Shown: positions 50,846-59,162 of the stretch, piece after piece
Layout of the letters: each line of letters opens with the position of its first letter
Numbering within the stretch: position 1 is the first letter of the stretch
From: Onthovicinus sp900555545
GTDB lineage: Bacteria > Bacillota > Clostridia > Oscillospirales > Acutalibacteraceae
Direction of reading: 5' to 3'
DNA length: 64,000 bases
NCBI GenBank assembly: GCA_949296915.1
Contig: CASFPX010000001.1
Location: 62,001-126,000 of the forward strand
Notes under the pieces: model-generated
Seen by the model: only the letters and a program-made list of their open reading frames with translations
Told to the model about the DNA's origin: nothing
Databases searched by the model: none
Translations under genes and position numbers: made by a program

Positions 50846-51778
50846 TTACTTGAGGAAACCCTCGATGATGACGTTTTCAGCCTCCTCTTCGGAGAGCCCG
50901 AGGGTGCAGAGCTTCATCATCTGGTCGTTATTGATGCGGCCGATCGCCGCCTCATGGACGAGCTGTGCGTCAGCACAGGTTGCCGTGATCTCCGGGATGG
51001 AGCGGACAGTGGTGTGATCCATGATGATGGCGTCACACTGGATGTGGGCGCGGCAGCGGGCGTTCCCGTTGGCGCGCATGCAAAATACCTGTTCCGAATG
51101 GTCCCGCGCCACGGCACGGGAAACAATGCGCGCAGATGCGTCCGCCCCGTTCAGATCGACGGTTACATCGCTGTGGGCCTTCTGGTCCCCGTGGGTCATG
51201 AGCTTTTCCGTAATGAGCAGCTTGGCGCGGGCATCCAGCCGGGCCGACGTCTCCCGCACGGTGGAGTTGACGCCGCGGATCTGGGTCATCTCCATCTCGC
51301 AGCTGGAGTCCTCCTCCATATAGACCTCGGTGGTCGGGTTCAGGATGCGTGCGCCCGTCCCGGCCCCTGCGCCATAGTGGTTTTCCACATATTTGATATG
51401 AGCGCCTTTGCCGATGAAAAAGCGGTGGATACCGTCGTGCTCGCTGTCGGAGCAGCCGTCGTTATGGATACCACAGCCCGCGACAATGTTGACGTCCGCA
51501 CCCTCGCCAATGTAGAAGTCGTTGTACACAACGTCATTCATCCCACTCTCCGTCATGACCACGGGGATATATACGGTCTCGCCTTTGACGCCTGGATGGA
51601 CGCGAATGTCGATCCCGGGATGATCGGTTTTGGGGGTGATCTCCACCTTCTCGGTAGAGCGGCGTCCGGCCGCCTGGCCGTTGGCCCGGATATTATAGGC
51701 CCCGGACGGGATCTCATCGATTCCGGCGATCTCTTTGAGCAGATCGTACTGTGTCTGCGTCAGCATCCCCTGTTTCAT
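50846..51778 (-). CDS. smsB: SufB/SufD-like Fe-S cluster scaffold (SmsB)
   Basis: A 310-residue SufBD-family scaffold, much shorter than classical SufB (about 460). The beta-helix core contains GETVYIPVVMTESG, HYGAGAGTGARILNPTTEVYMEE and the C-terminal ATCADAQLVHEAAIGRINNDQMMKL, which carries the invariant HEA-x-x-G family motif. Lone SufB-like plus SufC-like pairs are known as the SMS minimal system of anaerobes; the pair assembles Fe-S clusters in the cytosol. The ATG overlaps the smsC stop (TGATG). No sufS or sufU lies beside it. Confidence 0.88.
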   Translation of the reverse strand: MKQGMLTQTQYDLLKEIAGIDEIPSGAYNIRANGQAAGRRSTEKVEITPKTDHPGIDIRVHPGVKGETVYIPVVMTESGMNDVVYNDFYIGEGADVNIVAGCGIHNDGCSDSEHDGIHRFFIGKGAHIKYVENHYGAGAGTGARILNPTTEVYMEEDSSCEMEMTQIRGVNSTVRETSARLDARAKLLITEKLMTHGDQKAHSDVTVDLNGADASARIVSRAVARDHSEQVFCMRANGNARCRAHIQCDAIIMDHTTVRSIPEITATCADAQLVHEAAIGRINNDQMMKLCTLGLSEEEAENVIIEGFLK

Positions 51779-52509
51779 CACTCAGCACTCCTTTCCCTAA
51801 AATCACATTGCTCGTCAAACTCCCCCAGCAGGGAGGGGAGAATTTCCTCCCGCGTGCCATACTGGGCCACGCGCCCTTCGTTGATTACGGCGACCTCGTC
51901 GGCCAGCTGCATTACACGCTCCTGGTGAGAGATGATGATAATGCTCTCATCGGCCTTGCGGCGCATGGCGCGGAAGGTGTCCACCAGCATATTAAAGCTC
52001 CACAGGTCGATCCCGGCCTCCGGCTCGTCATAGATGGAGAGCTTAGCGCCACGGGCGATGAGGGTGGCAATCTCAATACGCTTAACTTCGCCGCCCGAGA
52101 GGGAGGCGTCCACTTCACGGTTCAAATAGTCGCGGGAACAGAGGCCCACATTCGTCAGATAGGCACAGCACTCGTCTTCCGGCAGCTCGCTGCCATGGGC
52201 CAGGCTGAGCAGGCGGCGGACCGTCATGCCCTTAAAGCGCGGGGGCTGCTGGAAGGCATATCCAATCCCTAGGCGGGCACGCCCGGTAATATCCATATCC
52301 GTGATATCTGTGCCGTTAAAAATGATTTTTCCGGAGGTCGGCTTTTCGATCCCCATAATCAGACGGGCCAGGGTGGATTTTCCCCCGCCGTTCGGTCCTG
52401 TGATGACAAGCAGTTTGCCGTCCGGTACCGTCAGGCTGACGTTGTTGACGATCTCCTGCCTGCCCTCCTCCGCGTCCACGCGGAAGGTCAGATCTTTTAT
52501 TTCAAGCAT
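51778..52509 (-). CDS. smsC: SufC-like Fe-S assembly ATPase (SmsC)
   Basis: A 243-residue ABC-type ATPase of the SufC group. Walker A GPNGGGKST (about 38-46), the Q-loop AFQQPPRFKG, signature SLSGGEVKRIEIA, Walker B LSIYDEPEAGIDLW and the H-loop IIISHQE. In SUF and SMS systems it powers the scaffold encoded next door. It lacks the membrane-protein partner genes expected of a transporter. GGAGG precedes the ATG. The promoter at 52588-52616 carries a Fur-like box. Confidence 0.92.
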   Translation of the reverse strand: MLEIKDLTFRVDAEEGRQEIVNNVSLTVPDGKLLVITGPNGGGKSTLARLIMGIEKPTSGKIIFNGTDITDMDITGRARLGIGYAFQQPPRFKGMTVRRLLSLAHGSELPEDECCAYLTNVGLCSRDYLNREVDASLSGGEVKRIEIATLIARGAKLSIYDEPEAGIDLWSFNMLVDTFRAMRRKADESIIIISHQERVMQLADEVAVINEGRVAQYGTREEILPSLLGEFDEQCDFRERSAE

Positions 52510-52587
52510 GAAAACAAGCCTCCAAGATAGATTTCAAAGCAGCACTATCCGATCGCATGTCTCGCTCCGGCGGCTGTCCGAGATTCA

Positions 52588-52616
52588 ATTATACCCCAAG
52601 TGAGAATCGTTATCAA
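52588..52616 (-). promoter_or_regulatory. smsCB promoter
   Basis: On the minus strand TTGATA (52611-52616), a 17-base spacer and TATAAT (52588-52593), about 80 bases before smsC. Confidence 0.85.
52601..52615. promoter_or_regulatory. Fur/PerR/Zur-like box in the smsCB promoter
   Basis: TGATAACGATTCTCA (minus strand) fits the 7-1-7 Fur-family consensus TGATAAT-N-ATTATCA at 12 of 14 positions. It overlaps the -35 and spacer, so a bound metalloregulator would block RNA polymerase. Which family member binds is unknown. Confidence 0.5.
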
Positions 52617-52736
52617 GTCATTTTCCCCATTTCATAGTAAAATGGTATTAAATTGTTGGAATGATGGATTCTTTGGATATTATTGGGCTGTATTTATACA
52701 AAAATACCGGAAATTTCGATTGTTGGGCAAAGATTC

Positions 52737-52764
52737 GGGCCGCCAGAATGTCCACTGGCGGCCC
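52737..52764 (-). terminator. Possible terminator hairpin after the alkyl-DHAP-synthase-like gene
   Basis: GGGCCGCCAG (52737-52746) pairs exactly with CTGGCGGCCC (52755-52764). The T-rich side is on the plus strand; on the minus strand the following bases are GAATCTTTG, so efficiency there is uncertain. Confidence 0.5.
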
Positions 52765-52811
52765 TTCTTTTCTCTCTTCTGTTCCCCCAGGGGGGATTTA
52801 TGCCATCGCCG

Positions 52812-54587
52812 TTAATCGTCGCAGTCGTAGTGTGGAATTTCGGCCTTCTTGCCCTCGAGCACACCCTTGTTGTCGCGGCGCTGCTCATCGGGCAGATCGA
52901 GTGCCAGCGTCCCGCCGGGGTTCATGATGTTGTTCGGGTCAAAGTGCTTTTTGAGCGTACGGTAGATGTCGAGCTCCTTGGAGCCGATCTGCCCCTCCAG
53001 CCACGGGGCGGTCATCTTGCCGATGCCGTGGTGGTGGCTCATCGACGCGCCGGCCTTTTGGATGTGGTCCATGATACCGTACTGGTACTCCAGATACTCG
53101 TCAATCTCACTCATCTTGGCCTCAAAGATGAAGTAGAGATTTGCCCCCTGAGGGTAGAAGTGCGACATATGTGTCATGCACATGGTGTTCGGGCGTGACT
53201 TGCAGAACTTGCGCACCTGCTTGTAGACATCCATAAAGTTATCCCAGTTGACCGAGCACTCAAGCGTGTCGAGCATCAGGCCGTAGTCGCCCATATCCTC
53301 TCGCAGGTACGGATCGCGGAAGCGGCCGTGCTCCCACGCCTTGGTGACAATACCGGTGGTGAACATGGCGCCGTATTTGTGGCAGATGCGGGCAATCCTG
53401 CGGCGGACGTTGTGGCTGAAGTGGCGTTCGCCCTCGGTAAAGCCGAGCATCAGGCAGCGCTTGCCATCCTCATAACCGCGCGCCTTGAGCACGGTGTCGA
53501 TGGGCGTGTCGGCCACACCGTACAGGCGGAAACCGATGGAGGTCTCCTCCGGATCGGAGACGCGGAATACGGACGGATAGCCGAACTCGCCCTGCATGAT
53601 TTCACGGGCGGCTGTGACGGCAGAATCCCAGTCCTTGAACACGTAGCTGAAGCGGAAGCGGTTCTCCGGCATGTACTTGAAGATGCGCAGCGTCACATGC
53701 GTCAGGATGCCGAACGTGCCCTCGCTGCCCATCATGATCTGGTCAATAGAGGGGCCGGTCGCGTTGCGCGGGCATTCATCGGACTTGATGACGCCGATAG
53801 GCGTCACATACGTCTGGCTGATGACGATGTCCTCGATCTTGCCATAGTAGCTGGAGTTCTGGCCTGCGCCGCGTGTGACGGCCCAACCGCCCACGGAGGA
53901 ATATTCAAAAGACTGCGGGAAGTGGCCGCAGGTATATCTTCCCTTGGCGTGCAGGATCTCCGGCGCGTGGTTGAGGATCTCCTCCAGACGGGGGCCGCTC
54001 ATACCGGCCTCCACAGTGATGGTCTGATTGTGCTCGCTGAAGCGGACAACCTTGTTGAAGTTCTTGCGCATGTCGAGGGATACGCCGCCGCATACCGGCT
54101 CCACACCGCGGGTCACGGAAGAGCCGCCGCCGTATACGTACATGGGGATCTTATTGTCGTTACAGTATTTGACAAGCTTGACGATATCCTCGTGGGAGCG
54201 CGGATAGACAACCGCATCCGGTAGGTTCTCTGCAATGTGCTTGCGCAGGCGCATCAGGTCGATCATCGTCTTGCCGTAGGCGACGGACAGGCGGGCGTAG
54301 TCGTCCGTGGTCACGTTGTCCTCGCCGACGATGGCGGCCAGATCCTTGAGCTGCTGCTCCGTGAAGTGAGAGGGGCTGTCGTATTCGACTTTTTCAAGCC
54401 CCATCTCCTTTTTCTCCTTGAAGTCGTCGTCCGTCATGTCAAAGACGTCCTTCATCATGCGGTAGAGCGCGCGGCTGGGGGCCTTGAACTCGTTCGGGTC
54501 GCCCCACTTGAGGATGGAGCGCCAGGAGCCTGCTGGGGCTTCCTCGTGGTACCAGTCTGGGTAAAATTCTTCTACTTTGCGTTTCAT
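52812..54587 (-). CDS. FAD-linked oxidase, alkyl-dihydroxyacetone-phosphate synthase-like
   Basis: A 591-residue FAD-linked oxidase of the VAO/PCMH fold. The FAD domain has VVYPRSHEDIVKLVKYC, YGGGSSVTRGVEP and GHFPQSFEYSSVGGWAVTRG. The C-terminal part has SHHHGIGKMTAPWLEG, the His-triplet motif of alkyl-DHAP synthases, and NIMNPGGTL. Alkyl-DHAP synthases form ether-lipid precursors in eukaryotes and some bacteria; many bacterial homologues have other or unknown substrates. GGAGG precedes the ATG. It is last in a four-gene flavoprotein operon with GlpA/GlpB-like partners. Confidence 0.88.
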   Translation of the reverse strand: MKRKVEEFYPDWYHEEAPAGSWRSILKWGDPNEFKAPSRALYRMMKDVFDMTDDDFKEKKEMGLEKVEYDSPSHFTEQQLKDLAAIVGEDNVTTDDYARLSVAYGKTMIDLMRLRKHIAENLPDAVVYPRSHEDIVKLVKYCNDNKIPMYVYGGGSSVTRGVEPVCGGVSLDMRKNFNKVVRFSEHNQTITVEAGMSGPRLEEILNHAPEILHAKGRYTCGHFPQSFEYSSVGGWAVTRGAGQNSSYYGKIEDIVISQTYVTPIGVIKSDECPRNATGPSIDQIMMGSEGTFGILTHVTLRIFKYMPENRFRFSYVFKDWDSAVTAAREIMQGEFGYPSVFRVSDPEETSIGFRLYGVADTPIDTVLKARGYEDGKRCLMLGFTEGERHFSHNVRRRIARICHKYGAMFTTGIVTKAWEHGRFRDPYLREDMGDYGLMLDTLECSVNWDNFMDVYKQVRKFCKSRPNTMCMTHMSHFYPQGANLYFIFEAKMSEIDEYLEYQYGIMDHIQKAGASMSHHHGIGKMTAPWLEGQIGSKELDIYRTLKKHFDPNNIMNPGGTLALDLPDEQRRDNKGVLEGKKAEIPHYDCDD

Positions 54588-54646
54588 ACAAGCGGTTCCT
54601 CCTTATTTTCAGTAACCAATTCTCTGTGTGGAATCCAAAAACCGGA

Positions 54647-55009
54647 TCAGCAGTCCGGGATATCCTCCGTGGCCACAATGTCCGTCCCGCAGACGTCGGG
54701 GATGATGACGTCCCCCACATGGACCTTTTTCGTGACGACAACCTCGTTGATTTTTTCCATTGCCTTAAAAATATCTTCCTTGGGGATGACGTCCTTTGTT
54801 TTGACAGGCAGCCGCGGAAAGTGTGGGAACGACGTCGCAACGGTGCTGGAGATGGTACGCATCGGGTGCGTCATCTCCTCCCGGGCGAACTGCTCGCCCT
54901 TTTTACAGGTGTTCCCAGTCACGGTGATCTCCTCCCCATGGACTGTCACGGTCATGCGGCAGCCGTTTGGGCACACGATACAGGTCATCTCTCTCACCTG
55001 ATCCTCCAT
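54647..55009 (-). CDS. DUF1667 protein, small Cys-rich partner of flavoproteins
   Basis: A 120-residue DUF1667 protein. The N-terminus carries C-x2-C-x3-C (MTCIVCPNGCRMTV) and another Cys in TGNTCKKGEQFA, as expected for an Fe-S or metal site, and the rest contains VKTKDVIPKEDIFKAMEKIN. In Clostridia and Thermotogae it lies next to GlpA-like and pyridine-nucleotide oxidoreductase genes, as here (3 nt after the upstream gene), and is thought to be an electron-transfer subunit. This is family context, not demonstrated in the sequence. Confidence 0.88.
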   Translation of the reverse strand: MEDQVREMTCIVCPNGCRMTVTVHGEEITVTGNTCKKGEQFAREEMTHPMRTISSTVATSFPHFPRLPVKTKDVIPKEDIFKAMEKINEVVVTKKVHVGDVIIPDVCGTDIVATEDIPDC

Positions 55010-55012
55010 CTG

Positions 55013-56254
55013 TTACACCTCCATTTTCAGCGCTACCCGTGTTACGGGATGATCGATCTTCAGCGTGAGCTGTTCCATCTCCGACGGGGAGAGGTGGATG
55101 TATTTTTTCCGCTTGGCCGTCGCCTCATTGACGCGTAGCTCAACGGCCGGCTTTTTCTGCTCGCGGCGCGGGCGGAAGTACATCGTCAGATCGTCCTGAC
55201 GCGCTACGTCATAGTACTGCGGCACCACATAGGCAAACAGCTTGCTGTCGTAGTCGATTTTTACCCGCACGCGTCGGCCGGGCTGGTACTGTGCCGCATA
55301 AGCGCCCGCAAGATCTCCGCTCTCGGAGACATAGTCCACCAGATCGTTCACATGCAGTGCATTCCCGCAGGAGAACACCCCTGGCACACTCGTCATAAAC
55401 GTCTGATCCACATAGGGCCCCTTGGTGGCGGGATCGATCTCCACGCCCAGCTTTTCGGCGATCTCATTCTCCGGCAGCAGGCCGACGGATAAAATCAGGG
55501 AGTCGCACGCGATGATGCGTTCCGTACCGGGGATGGGCTGCATCTTGTCATCCACCTTGGCGACTTCAACAGCCTCCACACGTTTGGCGCCGATCACACG
55601 CGTGACCGTGGTGGACAGGTGGAGCGGGATGTTGTAGTCGTCCAAACATTGCGCGATATTGCGCGCCAGACCGGCGGGGGTATCCTTGATCTCGTAGACG
55701 CCCTCCACCTCGGCCCCCTCGAGCGTCAGGCGGCGCGCCATAATCATACCAATATCGCCGCTGCCAAGGATGACACATTTTTTCACCGGCATATAACCCG
55801 ATATGTTGACAAAGTGCTGTGCCGTTCCGGCTGTGAACACACCCGCGGGCCGGTCGCCGTGAATAAACACCTGTTTGGCAGTGCGCTCCCGGCAGCCACA
55901 CGCGAGGACGAGCGACTTGCAGTGGAAAAACTTGATCCCCTGTGCGCTCTGTACCGTGAGGGAAAAGCTGCCGTCCGCCGCCTTCTCCGCATCCGTGACA
56001 AAGGCATTCACGATGTGGTCAATGCCCAGCTTGAGCATCTCTTTATAAAACCGGCCGGCGTATTCGGGGCCGGTCAGCCGCTCGCCAAACCGTACCAGGC
56101 CAAAGCCGTCGTGGATACACTGCTTGAGGATCCCGCCCATACGGGCCTCACGCTCGATAATCAGGACACTTGCGCCCTGCTTTGTGGCGCTGATCCCCGC
56201 CGCAAGACCGGCCGGGCCGCCGCCGAGGACGATCACGTCGTAGATCTCCTTCAT
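55013..56254 (-). CDS. NAD(P)/FAD-dependent oxidoreductase of the GlpA-like operon
   Basis: A 413-residue pyridine-nucleotide-type flavoprotein. FAD motif VIVLGGGPAGLAAGISATKQGA at the N-terminus, a second dinucleotide motif KCVILGSGDIGMIMARRL (about 150), and the FAD-contact VPGVFSCGNALHVNDLVDYV. There is no CxxxxC redox disulfide, but ACGCRERTAK carries two Cys close together. It probably passes electrons between the GlpA-like subunit and NAD(P) or a ferredoxin. Its ATG overlaps the GlpA-like stop (ATGA), so the two are made together. Confidence 0.9.
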   Translation of the reverse strand: MKEIYDVIVLGGGPAGLAAGISATKQGASVLIIEREARMGGILKQCIHDGFGLVRFGERLTGPEYAGRFYKEMLKLGIDHIVNAFVTDAEKAADGSFSLTVQSAQGIKFFHCKSLVLACGCRERTAKQVFIHGDRPAGVFTAGTAQHFVNISGYMPVKKCVILGSGDIGMIMARRLTLEGAEVEGVYEIKDTPAGLARNIAQCLDDYNIPLHLSTTVTRVIGAKRVEAVEVAKVDDKMQPIPGTERIIACDSLILSVGLLPENEIAEKLGVEIDPATKGPYVDQTFMTSVPGVFSCGNALHVNDLVDYVSESGDLAGAYAAQYQPGRRVRVKIDYDSKLFAYVVPQYYDVARQDDLTMYFRPRREQKKPAVELRVNEATAKRKKYIHLSPSEMEQLTLKIDHPVTRVALKMEV

Positions 56255-58119
56255 GCTTTGACGCCTCCCTTCTCAGATTTGGCAGGGCCTTTTTTAGTTG
56301 TAGTTGTTTTCTTTTTGGGCGCCGGCTTCTTAGCCGGCTTTTTTGTTGTTTTTTTCGGTTCGGGAGCCGCGGCCGGTTTTTCCGCAGCCGGCTTGGTGCC
56401 CTTGGTGGTGGGGCCGTACAGGAACTCTGTTCCGTCGCCGTTCTTTGTAATCTCCTCCGGCTTAAGGCCGGTTTCCTGTGCGATGATATTCGTCACCAGC
56501 GGAGAGCAGAACCCTCCCTGGCATCGACCCATTCCGGGCCGCACGCGGCGCTTGATCCCGTCGAGTGAGGTGACGGGGATCGGGGAGTGAATGCAGTCGA
56601 TGATCTCGCCCTTGCTGATCTCCTCGCACCGGCAGATGATCACACCGTAGTCTGGGTTCTTTTCGATCAGCTTTTGTTTTTCCTCCAGGCTCATATATTT
56701 GAGCACCGGCGCAGCCTTGCGCACGGGGTCGAACCGGTTATTTTTGTGCACATCCATCTGTTCGCTCAGGGCGGAGGTGGTGATCTCCACAATCCGTTTG
56801 GCAATGGCCGGTGCACTTGCGAGGCCCGGGGACTGGATTGCCGCTGCGTGGACGAGGTTATCGACCTCCTCCGACCGCTCGACGATGAACTCCTCCTCGT
56901 AGTTGCAGGCGCGCACGCCGGCAAAGTAGGTGATCACATCCGACTTGGCAAATCCCTTGATCAGGGGCAGGTGCTTTTGCAGGATGGCGTCCACATGATC
57001 TGCATGGGTACTGAAGTCCTCGCGCAGCGGCTCCTCATAGGCGTCCGGGCCCACCAGCACGTTGCCGTCGATGGTCCGCATCACGCCGCCGCCTTTGGTG
57101 TCGGATGTGGCAGCTTTCACAGAGACAAGGCCCATGGACCGCTGGACGAGTTTGCCCTTCTTTTTATCCAGGATGACGAGCTCTCCCTTGCGCGGATGGA
57201 TGGTGAAAAACTGGTCGTCCGCCATTTTGGCGATGATATCGCTGAATACGCCGGCGGCATTGACAACGATACGCGGGTAGATGGTACCCCGGTTGGTATG
57301 TACGGCGGCAATCCGCCCATGCTCCATCTCCATGGAGGTGATAATCGTATCCAGCGATACCTTGGCGCCGTTCTCCACAGCATTTTCTGCCAGAGCGACC
57401 GTGAGCTTGTAGGGGGAGAGCACGCCGCTCATCGGATAGCTGAACGCGCCGAGCGCCTCATCGGTGATGTTCGGCTCCAATTCGTGCATCCGCTGACGGC
57501 TGATGTGGCCGCCCGGGATGCCGAACGCCTTGGCGCGTGCACCGAGCACGGCGCGCCCGCCCACGCCGAACAGATGATCGGCGTACAGGATAAAGTTGCC
57601 GTAGCGCTTAAAGGGGATCTTTAAGTCCTTGCACAGCTGGGTATACATCACATTTCCCTCTACGTTCATCTTACCGCGCAGAGTACCGATGTGGGAGGCA
57701 ATACCCGGATGAATCATGCCGTCGTTGCGGGAAGAGGCGTGCATGGCGACGTCGCTCTCCTTGTCGCACAGCAGCACGGAAACATCCCACCGGCGCAACT
57801 CGCGCGCAATGGCGCATCCGATCACGCCGCCACCGATCACGAGTACATCCGGCCGCTCCCCGTCGATTGCGCCATCCTCAATGGCGCTGCGGCGGATGGG
57901 CGGCGGCGTAAATCCATCCAGCTCGATCTCGTTGACAACGCCCTTGTAGCCCAGCTTGGCGGCTCTTTTGCCCGCTTTGACAATGGCGGACCAGTCTGCA
58001 CTCCTGCCCTCAAGTTTAATGCTCTTGCGGAACAGGGAGACTTCGGCCTCCCGGATCCCGAGCTTTGTAATTTCTTCCCGCAGGTGTTCAAACCTGCGGT
58101 GTTCCTCCGCTGAAGACAT
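56251..58119 (-). CDS. GlpA-like FAD dehydrogenase with BON-like N-terminus, BFD domain and basic tail
   Basis: A 622-residue protein in four parts. Residues 20-66 form a BON-like segment (AEVSLFRKSIKLEGRSADW, then GYKGVVNEIEL). Residues 90-460 are a GlpA/DAO-type FAD domain (VIGGGVIGCAIARELRRWD). Then comes a BFD-like 2Fe-2S domain with CRCEEISKGEI and CQGGFCSPLV. The last 50 residues are a Lys/Pro/Ala/Thr-rich basic tail. GlpA enzymes oxidise glycerol 3-phosphate to dihydroxyacetone phosphate; the GlpC anchor is absent. The start at 58119 has GGGAGG eight bases upstream. First gene of the operon. Confidence 0.88.
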   Translation of the reverse strand: MSSAEEHRRFEHLREEITKLGIREAEVSLFRKSIKLEGRSADWSAIVKAGKRAAKLGYKGVVNEIELDGFTPPPIRRSAIEDGAIDGERPDVLVIGGGVIGCAIARELRRWDVSVLLCDKESDVAMHASSRNDGMIHPGIASHIGTLRGKMNVEGNVMYTQLCKDLKIPFKRYGNFILYADHLFGVGGRAVLGARAKAFGIPGGHISRQRMHELEPNITDEALGAFSYPMSGVLSPYKLTVALAENAVENGAKVSLDTIITSMEMEHGRIAAVHTNRGTIYPRIVVNAAGVFSDIIAKMADDQFFTIHPRKGELVILDKKKGKLVQRSMGLVSVKAATSDTKGGGVMRTIDGNVLVGPDAYEEPLREDFSTHADHVDAILQKHLPLIKGFAKSDVITYFAGVRACNYEEEFIVERSEEVDNLVHAAAIQSPGLASAPAIAKRIVEITTSALSEQMDVHKNNRFDPVRKAAPVLKYMSLEEKQKLIEKNPDYGVIICRCEEISKGEIIDCIHSPIPVTSLDGIKRRVRPGMGRCQGGFCSPLVTNIIAQETGLKPEEITKNGDGTEFLYGPTTKGTKPAAEKPAAAPEPKKTTKKPAKKPAPKKKTTTTKKGPAKSEKGGVKA

Positions 58120-58204
58120 CGCACCGACCTCCCAGAAAATCATTCTCCCACATTTCCCCGCCACAGGCACTCCCGATTGGGGGGCGGTAGCGGATTAGAG
58201 GGAC

Positions 58205-58214
58205 TGTACGTAGT
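58205..58214. promoter_or_regulatory. Second half-conserved GntR-type site
   Basis: TGTACGTAGT repeats the main operator TGTACGTACA at 8 of 10 positions, 26 bases centre-to-centre from it, within the leader of the GlpA-like operon. Confidence 0.4.
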
Positions 58215-58230
58215 AGAAAAATAAATTAGT

Positions 58231-58240
58231 TGTACGTACA
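58231..58240. promoter_or_regulatory. Putative GntR operator between divergent promoters
   Basis: TGTACGTACA is a perfect 10-bp palindrome in the style of GntR/HutC operators (GT-N-AC cores). It lies just downstream of the predicted start of the GlpA-like operon and directly upstream of the gntR -35 box. Confidence 0.65.
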
Positions 58241-58242
58241 TC

Positions 58243-58271
58243 TTGACTTTATTCTAACAATTTAATATACT
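58243..58271 (+). promoter_or_regulatory. gntR promoter
   Basis: TTGACT (58243-58248), a 17-base spacer and TATACT (58266-58271). Confidence 0.75.
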
Positions 58272-58279
58272 ATTGTCAA
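58251..58279 (-). promoter_or_regulatory. Promoter of the GlpA-like flavoprotein operon
   Basis: On the minus strand TTGACA (58274-58279), a 17-base spacer and TAGAAT (58251-58256). It overlaps the gntR promoter on the other strand almost completely, so the two cannot be bound by polymerase together. Confidence 0.78.
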
Positions 58280-58340
58280 TAGATTAATTCTTTTTATTTA
58301 AAATTTCCAAATACAACGCAACGGAAGGAGAGGCATTATC

Positions 58341-59060
58341 ATGTATGGCAAATCTGTTCCGCTTCATATAAAGGTCAAAGACGCCCTGCTGCAGGACATC
58401 CTGACCGGGAATATCCCGGCCGACGGTATCTTGCCCTCGGAGGATGATCTGGCCCAGCAATTCCACGTCTCGCGCGCGACAGTCCGCACGGCACTCTCCG
58501 CGCTGGAACGCGAGGGGATTATCACCAAGCAGCGGGGCAGCCGCACCCGGGTAAATTCCGGCGGGACAACGCTGGCCTTTGAGCCGCTGATTTCCTTGAG
58601 TTATTCTTTGCAGCGGCTTGGCCTGGACTGCCGGAGCGAGATGCTGGAGGATCACATCATGGCTGCGGGCGGCGTTCTTGTGTCGGGTTTCGGAGCGGGG
58701 ACAGTCGTGCGCCACCTCAAGCGGATCCGTATGACGGGCGATTTCCCCATCGCGGTAGAGGACGCCTACTTTTCCACGGAGTACTCGGAATTCCTGGACC
58801 GGCTGAGTCCGGAGGATTCCGTAGCACACGCGCTGCTCAGCTTAAATGGGTTTTCCGTGGAAAAGGTCAATATGCAGTTGAGTATGCGGAGCCCGACTCA
58901 GCGGGAACGGGAGTTGCTGCACATCAATGGCAATCAGCGCGTTGTTGAACTGGCGCGCTGGATCTACGACTCCCGTGGGCATGCGGTAAACTTTGTGGAT
59001 TTTGTCATCCCGGAGACGGTTATGAAGTATCCCTTCTCGATCATTGCCTCGGAAAACTGA
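58341..59060 (+). CDS. GntR-family regulator with UTRA domain (HutC type)
   Basis: A 239-residue regulator. Residues 10-75 are a winged helix (LQDILTGNIPADGILPSEDDLAQQF, then VSRATVRTALSALEREGII), and 95-239 are a UTRA ligand domain (VVRHLKRIRMTGDFPIAVEDAYF, FVDFVIPETVMKYPF). It is divergent from the flavoprotein operon, with a palindrome in the shared promoter, so it most likely senses a substrate or product of that pathway. GGAAGGAGAG precedes the ATG. A bidirectional terminator follows. Confidence 0.93.
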   Translation: MYGKSVPLHIKVKDALLQDILTGNIPADGILPSEDDLAQQFHVSRATVRTALSALEREGIITKQRGSRTRVNSGGTTLAFEPLISLSYSLQRLGLDCRSEMLEDHIMAAGGVLVSGFGAGTVVRHLKRIRMTGDFPIAVEDAYFSTEYSEFLDRLSPEDSVAHALLSLNGFSVEKVNMQLSMRSPTQRERELLHINGNQRVVELARWIYDSRGHAVNFVDFVIPETVMKYPFSIIASEN

Positions 59061-59073
59061 GGCGAGAGAATGC

Positions 59074-59107
59074 AAAAAAACCTTCCCTATCGTGGGAAGG
59101 TTTTTTT
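59074..59107. terminator. Bidirectional terminator between gntR and the ATP-grasp gene
   Basis: AAAAAAACCTTCCC (59074-59087) and GGGAAGGTTTTTTT (59094-59107) form a 14-bp stem with a 6-base loop and A/T runs on both sides. Confidence 0.9.
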
Positions 59108-59162
59108 ATCGAGATGATGAGCCAGTACAATAGCACGCGGCTTTGGGACGTTATAGATGCGC

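Larger units (their letters stand above)
52510..52811. other. Intergenic region with smsCB promoter and a terminator hairpin
   Basis: A 302-base region without a gene. It holds the smsCB promoter with a Fur-family-like box (52588-52616), an AT-rich stretch, and the hairpin at 52737-52764. Confidence 0.7.
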
